From Paramecium pentaurelia (Eukaryota; Ciliophora; Oligohymenophorea; Peniculida; Parameciidae): a stretch of DNA of 64,000 nt. The DNA lies in NCBI GenBank assembly GCA_905183005.1, contig CAJJDO010000171.1, positions 92,228 to 156,227 on the forward strand. Reading direction: 5' to 3'. Below the pieces are notes generated by a model. That model saw nothing but the letters and a program-made list of their open reading frames with translations, was not told the DNA's origin and searched no databases. The position numbers were made by a program, and so were the translations under genes. Shown piece by piece: positions 12,953 to 23,375 of this stretch; the stretch's first letter is position 1, and the number at the start of each line of letters is the position of its first letter.

Positions 12953-13780
12953 TCATTCTCCAATTTAATCTTGTTCAATTAATTATTCAGCTTATTATAC
13001 AGCATTATTAATCAAATCTTGAGGGACATTTTGATGTTTACGTCCATTATTATCAGTAATCCAAGTCATTTCATATTCATATTTCTTCTCTTTGAATTCT
13101 TCATGTGCTAATATTAACCTTAATAATATTAATATATATTTATTACATCTTAGCAATATAGACTAAAGCTTCTTAACATGTAAGATCTTTGAAATTTCTT
13201 CTTTCAAATTCAGATTTACAAACAGCTCTACCTTTTCCATGAGTACATGCATGATAAGCATATTTGTTTCCTGATGGTTCAATCATGTACAATTCATAAC
13301 CATCAAAAGTATTGTAACTGGCAATAAATGCTGAAATAATTAGATGAATATTAATACTTGCAGATCCAAAGGGTCTTACTCCAGAATACATTGTGTAGGC
13401 ATGAACATATTATGCTACTCTATCTGATAATACATGAGCAGATGCAGGAATTGCATACATATCTTAATATTAAGATGATTCTGCTTTTGCTCTTTATAAA
13501 ATGTTTCTTCCATCTGGCAATTTACCACATAAAGCCATTCCAGTTTAGAGATCTATATTATAGATTCTCTTATTTGTATTGTCTTCCAATAATCTAGAAA
13601 ACTTCTATTTCTCTGCTCCCAATATGACTCCATCTTTACATTTCACTCCAATCACAGTCCTAATTAGATTTATTCAAATTACTCTGAATTCTCAACTGCT
13701 TTTGTTGCATATTCTACCTAATAGATACGTCCTTCCTAAGAATATGTGGCTACTGATAAATCATACATGCTTCCACTCAT
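12953..13780 (-). CDS. PSMA3: 20S proteasome subunit alpha type 3 (PSMA3, alpha-7 position)
   Basis: Structural alpha-ring subunit of the 20S proteasome; not catalytic. The spliced 249-aa product begins MSGSMYDLSVATYSQEGRIY, the alpha-type N-terminal helix/YDL gate signature, followed by VEYATKAVENSETVIGVKCK. Later motifs VHAYTMYSGVRPFG and YELYMIEPSGNKYAY match the alpha-3 family closely. Introns: 13660-13682 (23 nt), 13331-13357 (27 nt, CAG acceptor, multiple of three and no TGA) and 13119-13146 (28 nt, apparent AAG acceptor). The last splice restores YIAKMLILAHEEF, a good match to the family, and exons total 750 nt, 250 codons with stop. The C-terminus is shorter and less acidic than the animal tail. 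The gene is divergent from the 791-aa gene across only 69 bp. Confidence 0.93.
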
Positions 13781-13849
13781 TTTTTTTAAAGATAATATTT
13801 AAATTAAATCACATAAGTATTAATTTATAATTTATAATATATAATACTA
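13781..13849. promoter_or_regulatory. 69-bp divergent intergenic region, presumed bidirectional promoter
   Basis: This is the whole space between the start codons of the proteasome alpha-3 gene (minus) and the 791-aa gene (plus). Both promoters and both 5' leaders must fit in it or overlap coding sequence. It is almost pure A/T; I see no specific factor site. Function is inferred from position only. Confidence 0.5.
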
Positions 13850-16304
13850 ATGGGATGTATGAATGCTTCTGGATATATATCAGGACCTATTGAACCATTC
13901 TATTAATCCAATAAATCAAATTTTGAAGCATTTTTAATTGAATAATTAACACTCTTAGGATTCCAAGAAAGTCAAATTGTAATTTCAAAAACAATAGAAA
14001 TCAAATTCATGTATCAATTTATCATTATCTATCCTATAGACCCTATCTTAAAGAATTACAAACCTCTATTTAATAAGACATCCATTCACCCTTTCATAAT
14101 AATATATACTTGATTCCAGTCTTAACCAATTAACTAAGAGAAATTTACATCAAAACATCAGAATTCTTAATTAGATTTCAAGATTACAAATTAAATACAT
14201 TAATAAATAAAGTTGGTCTCAAATATTAAGCTCTCCTTAGAGTAGGTGATCTATTCCCAAAATAATTAAATTTAAGATTTTATAATAATTAGATCTCCAA
14301 AATTCAAATAGATCCCAATATCATTATCATTGTCATAAATTAAATTGATATTGGTTATGCACTTTTACAATTCATTAAAGATCTTAATCAAATATATTTA
14401 CTTGTCTTTCGTTATGATGAAAATGATAATTAAAACATTAACTTATTCATTGAAACAAATTCATTACAAAAGTATCATCTCTATAATCCCTAGTTGTTCA
14501 GTAATAATTGGTGTCGATGACAAAGAAGATAGATACAATACTATTATTAATCTTTATACCAAAGTTATCAAAAAATAAAAGAAAAATTAGAATTCTGATT
14601 CACATTCCAGAATACTTACTCAATTCTTAAATCAAGAAGATCAAGAGTAATTTTGGGATGATGGAACTCTCATTTTCAATTTTTTAAATTCAACCCAAAC
14701 TCATATATCCACCAATACATCAATAATTACAATATAGAATTACAAAATCATTACAATAAACGAATTTAATACTAAAGACTAATAATTTCATACTTAGAAG
14801 TCTTTACAAGATAAAAAACATATAGATTAATATATCTATAAGTCAATAAAGTAAATCATGATTAAAGAACTTATTTAAGCACTTTAATTGAAATCTTCTT
14901 AATTCTCTCAATATTTCAAATTAAAATTGTCAACACAAAAGATTTATAAAGATTTGAAATTGTAATAAAAAATTTATATGTCTTCACAATTGAAATTACA
15001 AAATGTTAATGAAATTGAGAGTAAAACTTAAGAAATATTAACCATCATCAAAAAAGCTTCTTATGATACTTTAATTATTAAATAATCTTCAAAATTCTAA
15101 TTACCTAATAAAATAAGAATTTATCAGATTTTATAATAAATTTTCATAGATCAAGATATTAATCAAGTATAAATTATGATTAATTCCATTTTACATATAT
15201 AATGGAGTCTTGGAGATGAAATCATTAATAGTCAATTCAATATTAAAAATTAGAATTATTAAAATTATAAATATAAATGGAAAATGATTAAATTTTATGA
15301 TAATTTCAAAATCATCAATCTTGCTCAACCTAAAAAATAATAAGTCTACTTTTAAGCTAAATAATTGATAAAATGTTTAATTCGAAAATCTGATTAAGAA
15401 ATAGTAAATAAAATTACAAATTAAATAATACTTGATAAATGGAATTTAAATGAAGAATACTATCCTATTTGTGATGTTTATTAGATTTCATTTATTAATT
15501 CAACTTCAGTTGATGAAACTTCTCAATATCAAGAGAAACTAGATAAAATAGTAGTCTCGTAAGAGGTATTCAATTATCTTTATTATTATTAAGAATTAAT
15601 ATTTGATCATCTTTTTAATGGATTACTAGGATCCTCAAAGGATTAGTTAATTAGATTAAATAATTTCTCTCCCTTTACAATTAGATATCAAATTAATTAT
15701 TTTAAGCAATTCTGAATTTGATAATGATAATTTTGAACAATTATTGAATAAGAAGAAAATTGAAAAAAGAATATATTAAAAAAACATTTAATTTTGGTTT
15801 CCCATTTAATCCTAAATAAATGAAATGCCATTTTCCCAATATTTGGAAATCTTCTATAATCTCAATTAAAAAGAAAATGTCATTATTATTAACAATAAAT
15901 AATTATTGTGTCATAAAATAACAGGATTTCATTTAATAACAATGTTATAGGAGAGAAATTATTAAGATGATGATAAGAAATAATATAATTATTATTAAAG
16001 TAAAAATCAATAGAGAATTGTAAATAATGAGTAATTAAAAAAAGTAAGATAGTAATTGAAATAAAATATTGAGAAGGAAATTAAATAATAATAATAATTA
16101 TCATTATAGAATGAATAGGATCATTAAACAAATATGATATTCGATTTTAAATGGGCAAAAGAGAAGACTATTAAGTTGGATGGATAGTAGAAGGTATCAG
16201 TTGTTTCTAAACAATACTTAAAACCTATATTCAATAATAATAGTGGAATATAATTTGAAATATTTTAATAGATAATATCTAATAAACAATACGATTTTCA
16301 ATGA
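13850..16304 (+). CDS. Unknown 791-aa protein with N-terminal MGC (possible lipid anchor)
   Basis: Reconstructed from ATG 13850-13852 to TGA 16302-16304 with introns 14011-14039 (29 nt), 14472-14493 (22 nt) and 15566-15593 (28 nt, AAG acceptor). The exons sum to 792 codons including stop. The splices turn broken frames into smooth sequence, e.g. KFIPYLKELQTSIQQDIHS and LIILSNSEFDNDNF. The N-terminus MGCMNASG has Gly2 and Cys3, which fits dual N-myristoylation and palmitoylation, though this is unproved. Hydrophobic strands such as PNIIIIVINQIDIGYALLQF and NCSVIIGVDDKEDRYN suggest an alpha/beta fold. The region 640-720 is Gln/Asn-rich. No enzyme motif is recognised and there is no transmembrane helix. 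The third intron is the least certain element; without it the frame ends at 15715. Confidence 0.65.
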
Positions 16305-16596
16305 TTTGGTAATAAATATAATAAAAACTTCATTTATTAATTTGAGTTTATGTATTTTATAATAATTTTATTATTATTTTCTTTTTAAAATAAGATATTT
16401 TGATATTTTATTTAAGATGCATTAATATCCATTAAGATTTATATGATAAATGAGATAAAAGAAATAAGAAAATAAAAAAAGAATATTTATTATTAAATAA
16501 TAACGTTTATGTAAGATTGAGGTGAATTAAATTGAATTATGAAAGAATGAACTTGATTAGATTAATTAAATTCTTGTTTATTAATATTAATAAAAA

Positions 16597-19476
16597 ATGT
16601 AATAAAATAACCGTGTTATTTATGAGTTAGAGGATGATGAGGATATAAAGTAGGCTCCATTTCCAAAATCTTAAGTATATGATGTTTGTAATAATGAAAG
16701 GCGATAAAAATTGATAGAAAATTAGGTGCAGCATCGTATATAAAATGGGGAACACTTTATAATTATTACTTCTCATTTGATTTAAAAAAGGGTAGACTAT
16801 TATGTTACAAGACTCAACAATCTAATAGTTATAATAATTATTATTCTTTGAATAAGGGAGATTTTGTGAGAGATGAAGTTGATATATAAAAATGTGAATA
16901 ATCTTTAAGAAAGAAAAAAAATTATTAATAAGCTAATGATTAGAAAGTAATATAAAAGATTATAATTTAAGTCAGTGATATATGTGAGAACAGCTAAAGG
17001 AAGAGTATTTAAATTGATGATAGATGAAAACGAAAATTATGATAAGATTTTAGGATATTTGCAGATTTGTTTCTCTTCAAAAATGTAAAATGTAAAAGCA
17101 TTTTATGCTCTTTTGGGAATTGGACTTGTAAAGATTGATGGGAATGAATTTAAATTAACAACAGGAGTTGTAGTTTCTTTAAATGATTGGTCCATAAACA
17201 ACAATAATAATTATTTGTTAAAAAATGATAATGGATTTAATTTATTAATAAGTAATATTGAATTACTGGGAGGTATAATAGGATCATTCTATAAATAACA
17301 TGAAATCTTAGGAATCATATTTAATCCATCAACATAAACTATAGATATAATATTATTTGATAATTTTTAGTAATCTATTTTAATATAATTATTAGAAATC
17401 CTAAAGTTTTACATTAAGCTATATTCAAATTGGTTAAATTTTCTAAAAAGAAAGTGTTACCATCAGGTAAAGGTTAGTTATTGAAATTAAAAACTGATAT
17501 TGCTGAATTCAATTAAAATGATTATATTGAAATAGCTAAAAATGACAATGTAAAAATATACATTCATACAACAAAATTAAATGTGGCAGATTATGCTTTA
17601 ATATAAGGTAGTATGTTTTCTGCATAATATGTTGATGATTAAAATGATTTAGATGGAGATAAATTGTTATCAAATAATGCTCTTGAATTTTATAAGAAGA
17701 ATTTTAAAAGATTGAATAATTAAGATGATGAAACTAAAGAATTCATTATTGTAAGTAAATAACAAACTTAAGTTTTTATGATGAATACTTAACCATCACC
17801 AAATAAAGGAAGTGCCTAAAAATAGAATTCATTTAAATTTGATGATATTAGTGATGAAAGTATTGGAAATGGATCAGGTGTACAAATAGCTAAGAGTATT
17901 AAAGGTAAGACTTTAGATGATGGTTTTGTTTAGTCCATATGAAGAGATAAGTCAATGGTGTCACCGATTCGAGTCCAAAAGTGTAATTTACTAGTGAATT
18001 TTAAGGAAATGGATTTGAATCTGCTGTTGATTATGCAAATGAATTGAATGAATAAAAATAAAGAGATAATGATAAGAATGAAAATTGTGATATCAATGGG
18101 AATGGTAATTGCAATAATAATAAATAAGAAGTATTTGAAAATTAAATGATTAATAATACAAGATAGATATAATATGAAGAGTAATAGTAAATAATAGTAG
18201 AAGTTAAAAATGAATAATAATTACTTTAGCATAAACCTAGTAAAACAGAATAAAATCAAGAAGAAGATTCAGATGAAATAGATCTTGTTAAAGTTTCAAT
18301 TGTATTTGATGAAGGAGAACATTGTAATTATAGAGATTATAATACAATTATGAATTATGCATTAAATTTTAAGAAAGTTGATTATAAGGATGAATATAGA
18401 GTATCATAAGCTCATAAAAAAGGAGGTACAGCTTGTTAAGATGAAAAAATGATTGAATTAGCAAGAAGTGTTGGAAAGAATATGATAAAATAAGTAGGTC
18501 AGAAATTGCTTAGTGGAAATTTCAATTTAACAACAGTTTCTTTTCCTGTAATTTGATTTCTTTTTAATATTTTAGATTAAAGCTATGATACCTAAATCAG
18601 CCTTAGAAAAAACATTTATGTAAACAATTCTCTTTCCTTTGTATATGAATAAGGCAGCATCTCTATAAAAGCCATTAGAAAGAATGAAACTTAGTATAGT
18701 TGCTCTCATATCTAATTACATCTAGGCTAATTCATTTCTTAAACCTCTCAATCCCATCTTAGGTGAAACCTTTGAAGGTGGCTATGAAGATGGTACTTAA
18801 CTCTATTGTGAATAAGTAAATTAAAAATAACTATTATTATAGATATCTCATCATCCTCCTTTATCTTATTTTCTTGTTTATGGACCAAAGAAATCTTATA
18901 AATTTTTCGGATATTCTCTTTATGAAGCAAAAGCAGGTTTAAATTCATTGACAATTTTAAATCATGGAAAAAGAACAATTTAATTTCTAGATCAAAAGAT
19001 AATTTGTACTTTTTCATCTGAACATTATTCAGGTACATTCTTTGGAACAATGAAAAATGAATCTTAAGGAGCTCTTTCGTTTATAGATGAAGCTAATAGT
19101 ATTAAATATTATATATTTAGATTTAAATTGTATTGTTTAATTGGGAAAAGTGAAAAATAAACCAACAGATTATTTTGAAGGTGAAATTAAATAAGGAAAA
19201 ACAGTGCTTAGTAAATTATTTGGAAGTTATATGGGTTTTGCTGATTTTGATGGGATTAGATATTGGGATGCTAGAGTAATAAAACCATTTGCAATGTAAA
19301 TATTGAAATCAAATTTGGAATCAGATCATACAAAGAGAACCGATAGAATTTGTATGATTGCTGGTGATATGAATAAGGCATAAGTTGAAAAGGAAAAGTT
19401 AGAATAATTATAAAGAAATGATGCAGCTTTAAGAAAAGAATTCTTAAAATAAAAAAAGAAAAAAGATTAAAAATGA
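16597..19476 (+). CDS. Oxysterol-binding protein-related lipid transfer protein with PH-like N-terminus (907 aa)
   Basis: Non-vesicular lipid exchange protein of the OSBP/ORP family, moving sterol or phosphatidylserine against PI4P at membrane contact sites. The ORD domain (residues ~640-880) contains FLKPLNPILGETFEG, the hallmark QISHHPPLSYFLVYG with paired His near residue 707, and the C-terminal LESDHTKRTDRICMIAGDM and KEKLEQLQRNDAALRKEF block. Residues ~30-150 (AASYIKWGTLYNYYFSFDL) look like a pleckstrin-homology domain that would bind phosphoinositide. The middle is acidic and Gln-rich. Introns: 16675-16700, 16947-16971 (both AAG acceptors), 17370-17395, 17905-17933, 18548-18575 and 19099-19120; exons total 908 codons with stop. 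The start at 16597 is the first in-frame ATG. Only 22 bp separate its stop from the lipin start codon. I see no FFAT motif. Confidence 0.9.
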
Positions 19477-19498
19477 TTAATATATATTATTAATAATA

Positions 19499-21470
19499 AT
19501 GACCTCTATAACTTAAAAGATTATATCCAAATTTGATCCAAGACAAGTAATCTATCTAAATCTAATCTTTTTTAGTATTATCTAAGTGGATGTATTGATA
19601 TAATTGTTGTTTAATAACATAATGGATCCTTGAAATCTACTCCATTTCATGTTAGATTTGGAAAATATGATGGTTAAGATTATTAAGTTGATATTATTGT
19701 AAATGGAAAATTAACTAATGTGAAAATGAGATTAGGAAAAGAAGGTTCAGCATACTTTGAAAAAAGTACTTATTCTTCCGGTTATTAATCTGATGATACA
19801 TTTTCTGAGAAAAATTCGTATAATTACAAATCTAAACAATTTAGACTCTTTGATGAAGCATCAAACTTTAGATAACCACATCATTATAAAAAACCTGATG
19901 ATTTATTCAATAGTGATAAGAAAAATAGTAATTGGCTTCAAACTTTAAAATTTTGGGGAAAAGGGTCTAATTAAAAAAAAGATGATGGAGTTAAGATTGA
20001 AACACAAAATAACCTTAAAGAATTTTAATAAGTAGATACGTCATCTTTAGTAATTTTATTATCATCATATTAGGGATTATCATAAATATAATTACAAAAA
20101 TAATTTCAATAGTAATAATTAGAAAAACATATCTAAACAATTGATTTTGAGAAAGACAATATTACTTATAGTGATAGAGAGACCTTATCTCCACGTTAAT
20201 CAGTTATGGAACTCTCTCTTTGTGGTCAATATTAAATTTTATAATAAAATTTAACATAAACTTAAAAATTGCAACTATTTGAATAACACAAAATTTCCTT
20301 TTCAATATTTGAGAAAGATTCAATTAAAATAATAAATCATAAAGATCTCGTTTTTAAAATAGGAGATAAGTTCTTTAGTAGAGAGGCTGGAATAATATAA
20401 TTATTAGCTAAACAAGTCTATAATTAAGATATAGTTATTGATAGTTTAGATTAATAGAAGAAGTAGAATACATAATAATAATAATAATAATGGTATAGTG
20501 TTCTCTTTGGTAAGAAGAAAGGATCAGATTAAATTGAATAAAATAATAATACTTAAAGATTAAATACTAATGACTAAAGTTAAAAATAACATCAATAATT
20601 TAAATCTTAAGATAGACTTAGAAAAATGAGTGAGGATACTGTTGATACATTTAGTACAACTTCAATCTAAAAAAGAAGAAAATCATTAAGACCAATACTT
20701 AAACCTCATTCATCAATTTTAAAATAATTAGGATTATAAAAAGGTGATAATAAAATTACATACAGATTATGTATACCTAAAAAGAATGATATTGTTGAAT
20801 TACATGGAACTATTTACTTGTATGATTAAAAAACTAAATTGGTCATATCAGATATTGATGGAACAATAACTAAATCAGATATATTAGGTTAATTAATGCC
20901 AAAATTAGGAACTGATTGGAATCATGATGGAGTAGCTAATCTTTATTAAAATATACAATCTATGGGATATAATATTATCTATTTAACAGCAAGAGCAATA
21001 GGTTAAGCAGATCAAACTAAAGATTTTATTTAAAATCTACAATAACAAAATACTAAATTACCTAAAGGACCTGTAATTTTGAGTCCTGATAGTTTGTTTC
21101 CTGCATTTAAGAGAGAAGTAATCGACAGAACTCCTGAATTATTCAAAATTACAGCATTAAAAGAAATAAGAAATTTGTTTATTGGAGAAAGTCCATTTTA
21201 TTGTGGATTTGGAAATAGAATAACAGTATTTTAATATTTATATATTAGGATTCTACAGCTTATTAAGCAGTTAATGTAGATATAAGTCGAATATTCATAA
21301 TAGATCCTGAAAGCAATATTCATAAATATAATACTGATGAAATTACTACATATGTTGAGATGAATAAGAATATCCATCTATATTTCCCTCCTGTTGATGA
21401 AGAAGAGTATTAATCTTAAAATTTCTGGAAGATTCCTATCAGTAACAATGTTGATATAAATTATTCATGA
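19499..21470 (+). CDS. Lipin-type phosphatidate phosphatase (639 aa)
   Basis: Mg2+-dependent phosphatidic acid phosphatase (Pah1/lipin) that makes diacylglycerol for storage lipid and phospholipid synthesis. The N-LIP domain is at residues ~15-75 (GCIDIIVVQQHNGSLKSTPF, HVRFGKYDG). The catalytic C-LIP HAD domain begins near residue 435 with LVISDIDGTITKSD; the DxDxT nucleophile motif is at 442-446. It continues with GYNIIYLTARAIGQADQT and LSPDSLFPAFKREVI. Introns are 19547-19575 (29 nt) and 21226-21248 (23 nt); exons give 640 codons with stop. Between the two domains lies a ~350-residue Gln/Lys-rich linker with a pure polyQ run at ~20471-20490. No amphipathic N-terminal helix is obvious before N-LIP. 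The gene follows the ORP gene by 22 bp and precedes a scramblase, also on plus. Confidence 0.93.
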
Positions 21471-21996
21471 TTTTTCTTTTTATTAGATTATATTAGTATT
21501 TCTAATAGCATTATTTAGTATTTATATTCCTTTTCTAATATATTAAAGCTTCAATCCAATTCAATTTAGGATAAGATTGCTATATTAATTTAAGAATAAT
21601 TATAATTAATATGCAACTAATGAATTCGATTCTTTTGGATCTGATTAAGACCAGTATGAAAAAGTTGAAAATCTTATAAGTAATGCATACACAAACTATA
21701 TGATAAAGAACTCTTTTTTGGATAAATAGAAAGAAAATTAGAGTATTTTGAATAGCAATAAAGTTATAAAGACCCAGAAGAGTATCAAAGGTGATAATTA
21801 ATATGAATGCTATAATTTTAATTACAAAAACTATTAGAATTTGAGTATCACTCTTAATAGATTTGATTTTAAATATTCAAGAAATATTAATAGAATAATG
21901 ACTAAGGTTTTTGATGGGAGTACTATTGTATAGATTTACAATTTAGTATCAAAGAAAATCAAAATGAAAAAACGCCTTTTAAATTAAAGAAGTTGA
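21467..21996 (+). other. Doubtful open frame overlapping the lipin stop
   Basis: A frame read from ATG 21467-21469 (overlapping the lipin TGA) with a possible 23-nt intron (GTATTT...TTTAG) gives a hydrophobic N-terminus (IPFLIYQSFNPIQFRI) and then a Lys/Asn-rich stretch to TGA 21994-21996. Overlapping starts are unusual in ciliates, and the 3' part blends into the RhoGDI-like remnant, for example RIMTKVFDGSTIV near 21890-21920. It may be a short membrane protein or just the 5' part of the pseudogene. In this code random AT-rich sequence stays open for long distances, so openness alone is weak evidence. Confidence 0.3.
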
Positions 21997-22370
21997 AGAA
22001 TATTATATTTGATTTCATTTCAAAGTAAAAAATGATTGCATTTTTTGAATAAACATTAAACATGAAATCAAAGGTACTTATATTGTATTTATGATTAGTT
22101 GATTGTTATGAAGAGATAATTGGATCTTTTGCTCCTTAAAAAACATATAAAAATATTGGACATGGAATTTTAATTGAGATTTATTACAAGAAGCAAGGGA
22201 AATTGTTTATATGTAATTTGATTATTATTTTGAAATTTCAAAAGATTGGTTATTTTAATTCACATTATTTATATGTAACTGTTATTGATGAATACACATT
22301 AATATTAACTATTTTCATAACATTTTACTTGACTTCTAACTATGTAAGTAGTTTAAAATCAGATTGGAAG
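21880..22370 (+). pseudogene. RhoGDI-like pseudogene with in-frame TGA codons
   Basis: Rho GDP-dissociation inhibitors bind prenylated Rho-family GTPases through an immunoglobulin-like fold. Recognisable pieces appear in order: FSIKENQNEKTPFKLK, EVEEYYI then TGA (22010-22012) then FHFKVKNDCIF, a second TGA (22046-22048), INIKHEIK, a plausible 25-nt intron at 22074-22098, then VDCYEEIIGSFAPQKTY. These correspond to the family pattern 'YRI.I.FKV...IV.GLKY...GIKVDK.EEMIGSYAPQK'. The two TGA codons lie 36 nt apart in the same frame, where Arg (AGA) and Gly (GGA) would be expected, one substitution away in each case. Frame breaks occur upstream near 21930 and between FKLK and EVEE. The downstream half is degraded. 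It lies between lipin and the scramblase and may supply the latter's promoter. Confidence 0.5.
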
Positions 22371-23308
22371 CATGGGATAGGCCATGATCGTTTAGATGAA
22401 TGAATAGGCATAACATTTGATCCAAGCAATATCTAATAGTTGTTTGGACATTTTGGGTCAACAAGAAGGTATCTTCATTAAATAGAATTTTGAATTGTTT
22501 GAAGCAATCACAGGTATAAGATATATCAATTTTTAGGTTTTGAAACTCCAAATGTATATAAGGTTTATGCAGCAAATGATTAAGGGAAGAAGAAGAAGTA
22601 GAAAGCATTATTTAAATGCAAAGAGAAATCATCTACTTGTGCTCGTATTTGTCTTCCGTAAGTTCATTTTATTAATTTATCTATAGAGGTAATACAAGAC
22701 CTTTTGAAATGAAAATCAACAATTATGGATGTAAAGACTTCTAGCCAGCCATGGCTAAAATGTTCTTAAAAGATGAAAAGAGAGTAGTTTTTAGGTTTAA
22801 GAGAGAATATTAATGCACATGTTTGTGTTTTAATAGGTATTTTTGTTAAGTTATCTAAAAATAGACCTCGTCTTGAAGTTTTATATGTAGAAAATGATGA
22901 AAACAAAAAACTAGGAACTATAGTTAATCCTTGGTATTTTTGCAATATTGGTTGTCATATTCTAGATATTAATGATAACTTAAAATATGTTGTAGAAGCA
23001 AGTTGTTGTTAAACTTATTTTTGGTGTAGATGTCCATGTAATTCTTGTAATAAAGTTGAATTCTTAATTAAAGTACCAAACGGAGAGGTTATCTTTATAT
23101 ATTAAATAATTAGGTTGTAGCTCATTTAGTGAAAAAAGGAAAAGACTGTTGTAAAAACATGGTTGGTGACGCAGACAATTTTAGTTTGATTTTTCCTAAA
23201 GGAGCTTCAAAGGAAGATAAAGCTTTATTATTGGCTGTCACACTTATGATGGATTACATGTACTTTGAAGATAAAGGAGGTGCTTAAGCTTCTATTGGTC
23301 CAGCATGA
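22342..23308 (+). CDS. Phospholipid scramblase (PLSCR family), 286 aa
   Basis: Ca2+-dependent bidirectional movement of phospholipids is the classical assignment for this family. Spliced motifs match in order: IFIKQNFELFEAITGFETPN, a Cys-rich stretch (KEKSSTCARICLPGNTRPFE), a CTCLCF cluster in place of the palmitoylated CCCPCC region, LGTIVNPWYFCNIGCHI, CNKVEFLIK, then GDADNFSLIFPKGASKEDK and the hydrophobic C-terminal helix ALLLAVTLMMDYMYFE. Introns: 22514-22536, 22658-22686, 22837-22864 and 23088-23113 (the last begins GTT rather than GTA); exons sum to 287 codons including stop at 23306-23308. The start is uncertain: 22342 is the first ATG after an in-frame TGA, while 22372, 22384 and 22396 also fit. 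It lacks the long Pro-rich N-terminus of animal PLSCR1. Confidence 0.9.
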
Positions 23309-23375
23309 GATTATACAATAATATTTCATGTTATGATAATAAAAAGAAATCAAATTATATTAATTATATTAACAG

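Noticed and set aside
17113..17298. Separate 61-aa gene starting at TTG
   Set aside because: It is an internal exon segment of the ORP gene; the true frame continues on both sides.
17940..17985. A tRNA-like string (ggtgtcaccgattcgagtcc) resembling a T-arm
   Set aside because: No matching acceptor, D or anticodon stems around it, and it lies inside a well-supported ORP exon.
22336..22608. 90-codon minus-strand ORF
   Set aside because: Antisense shadow of the scramblase 5' exons.
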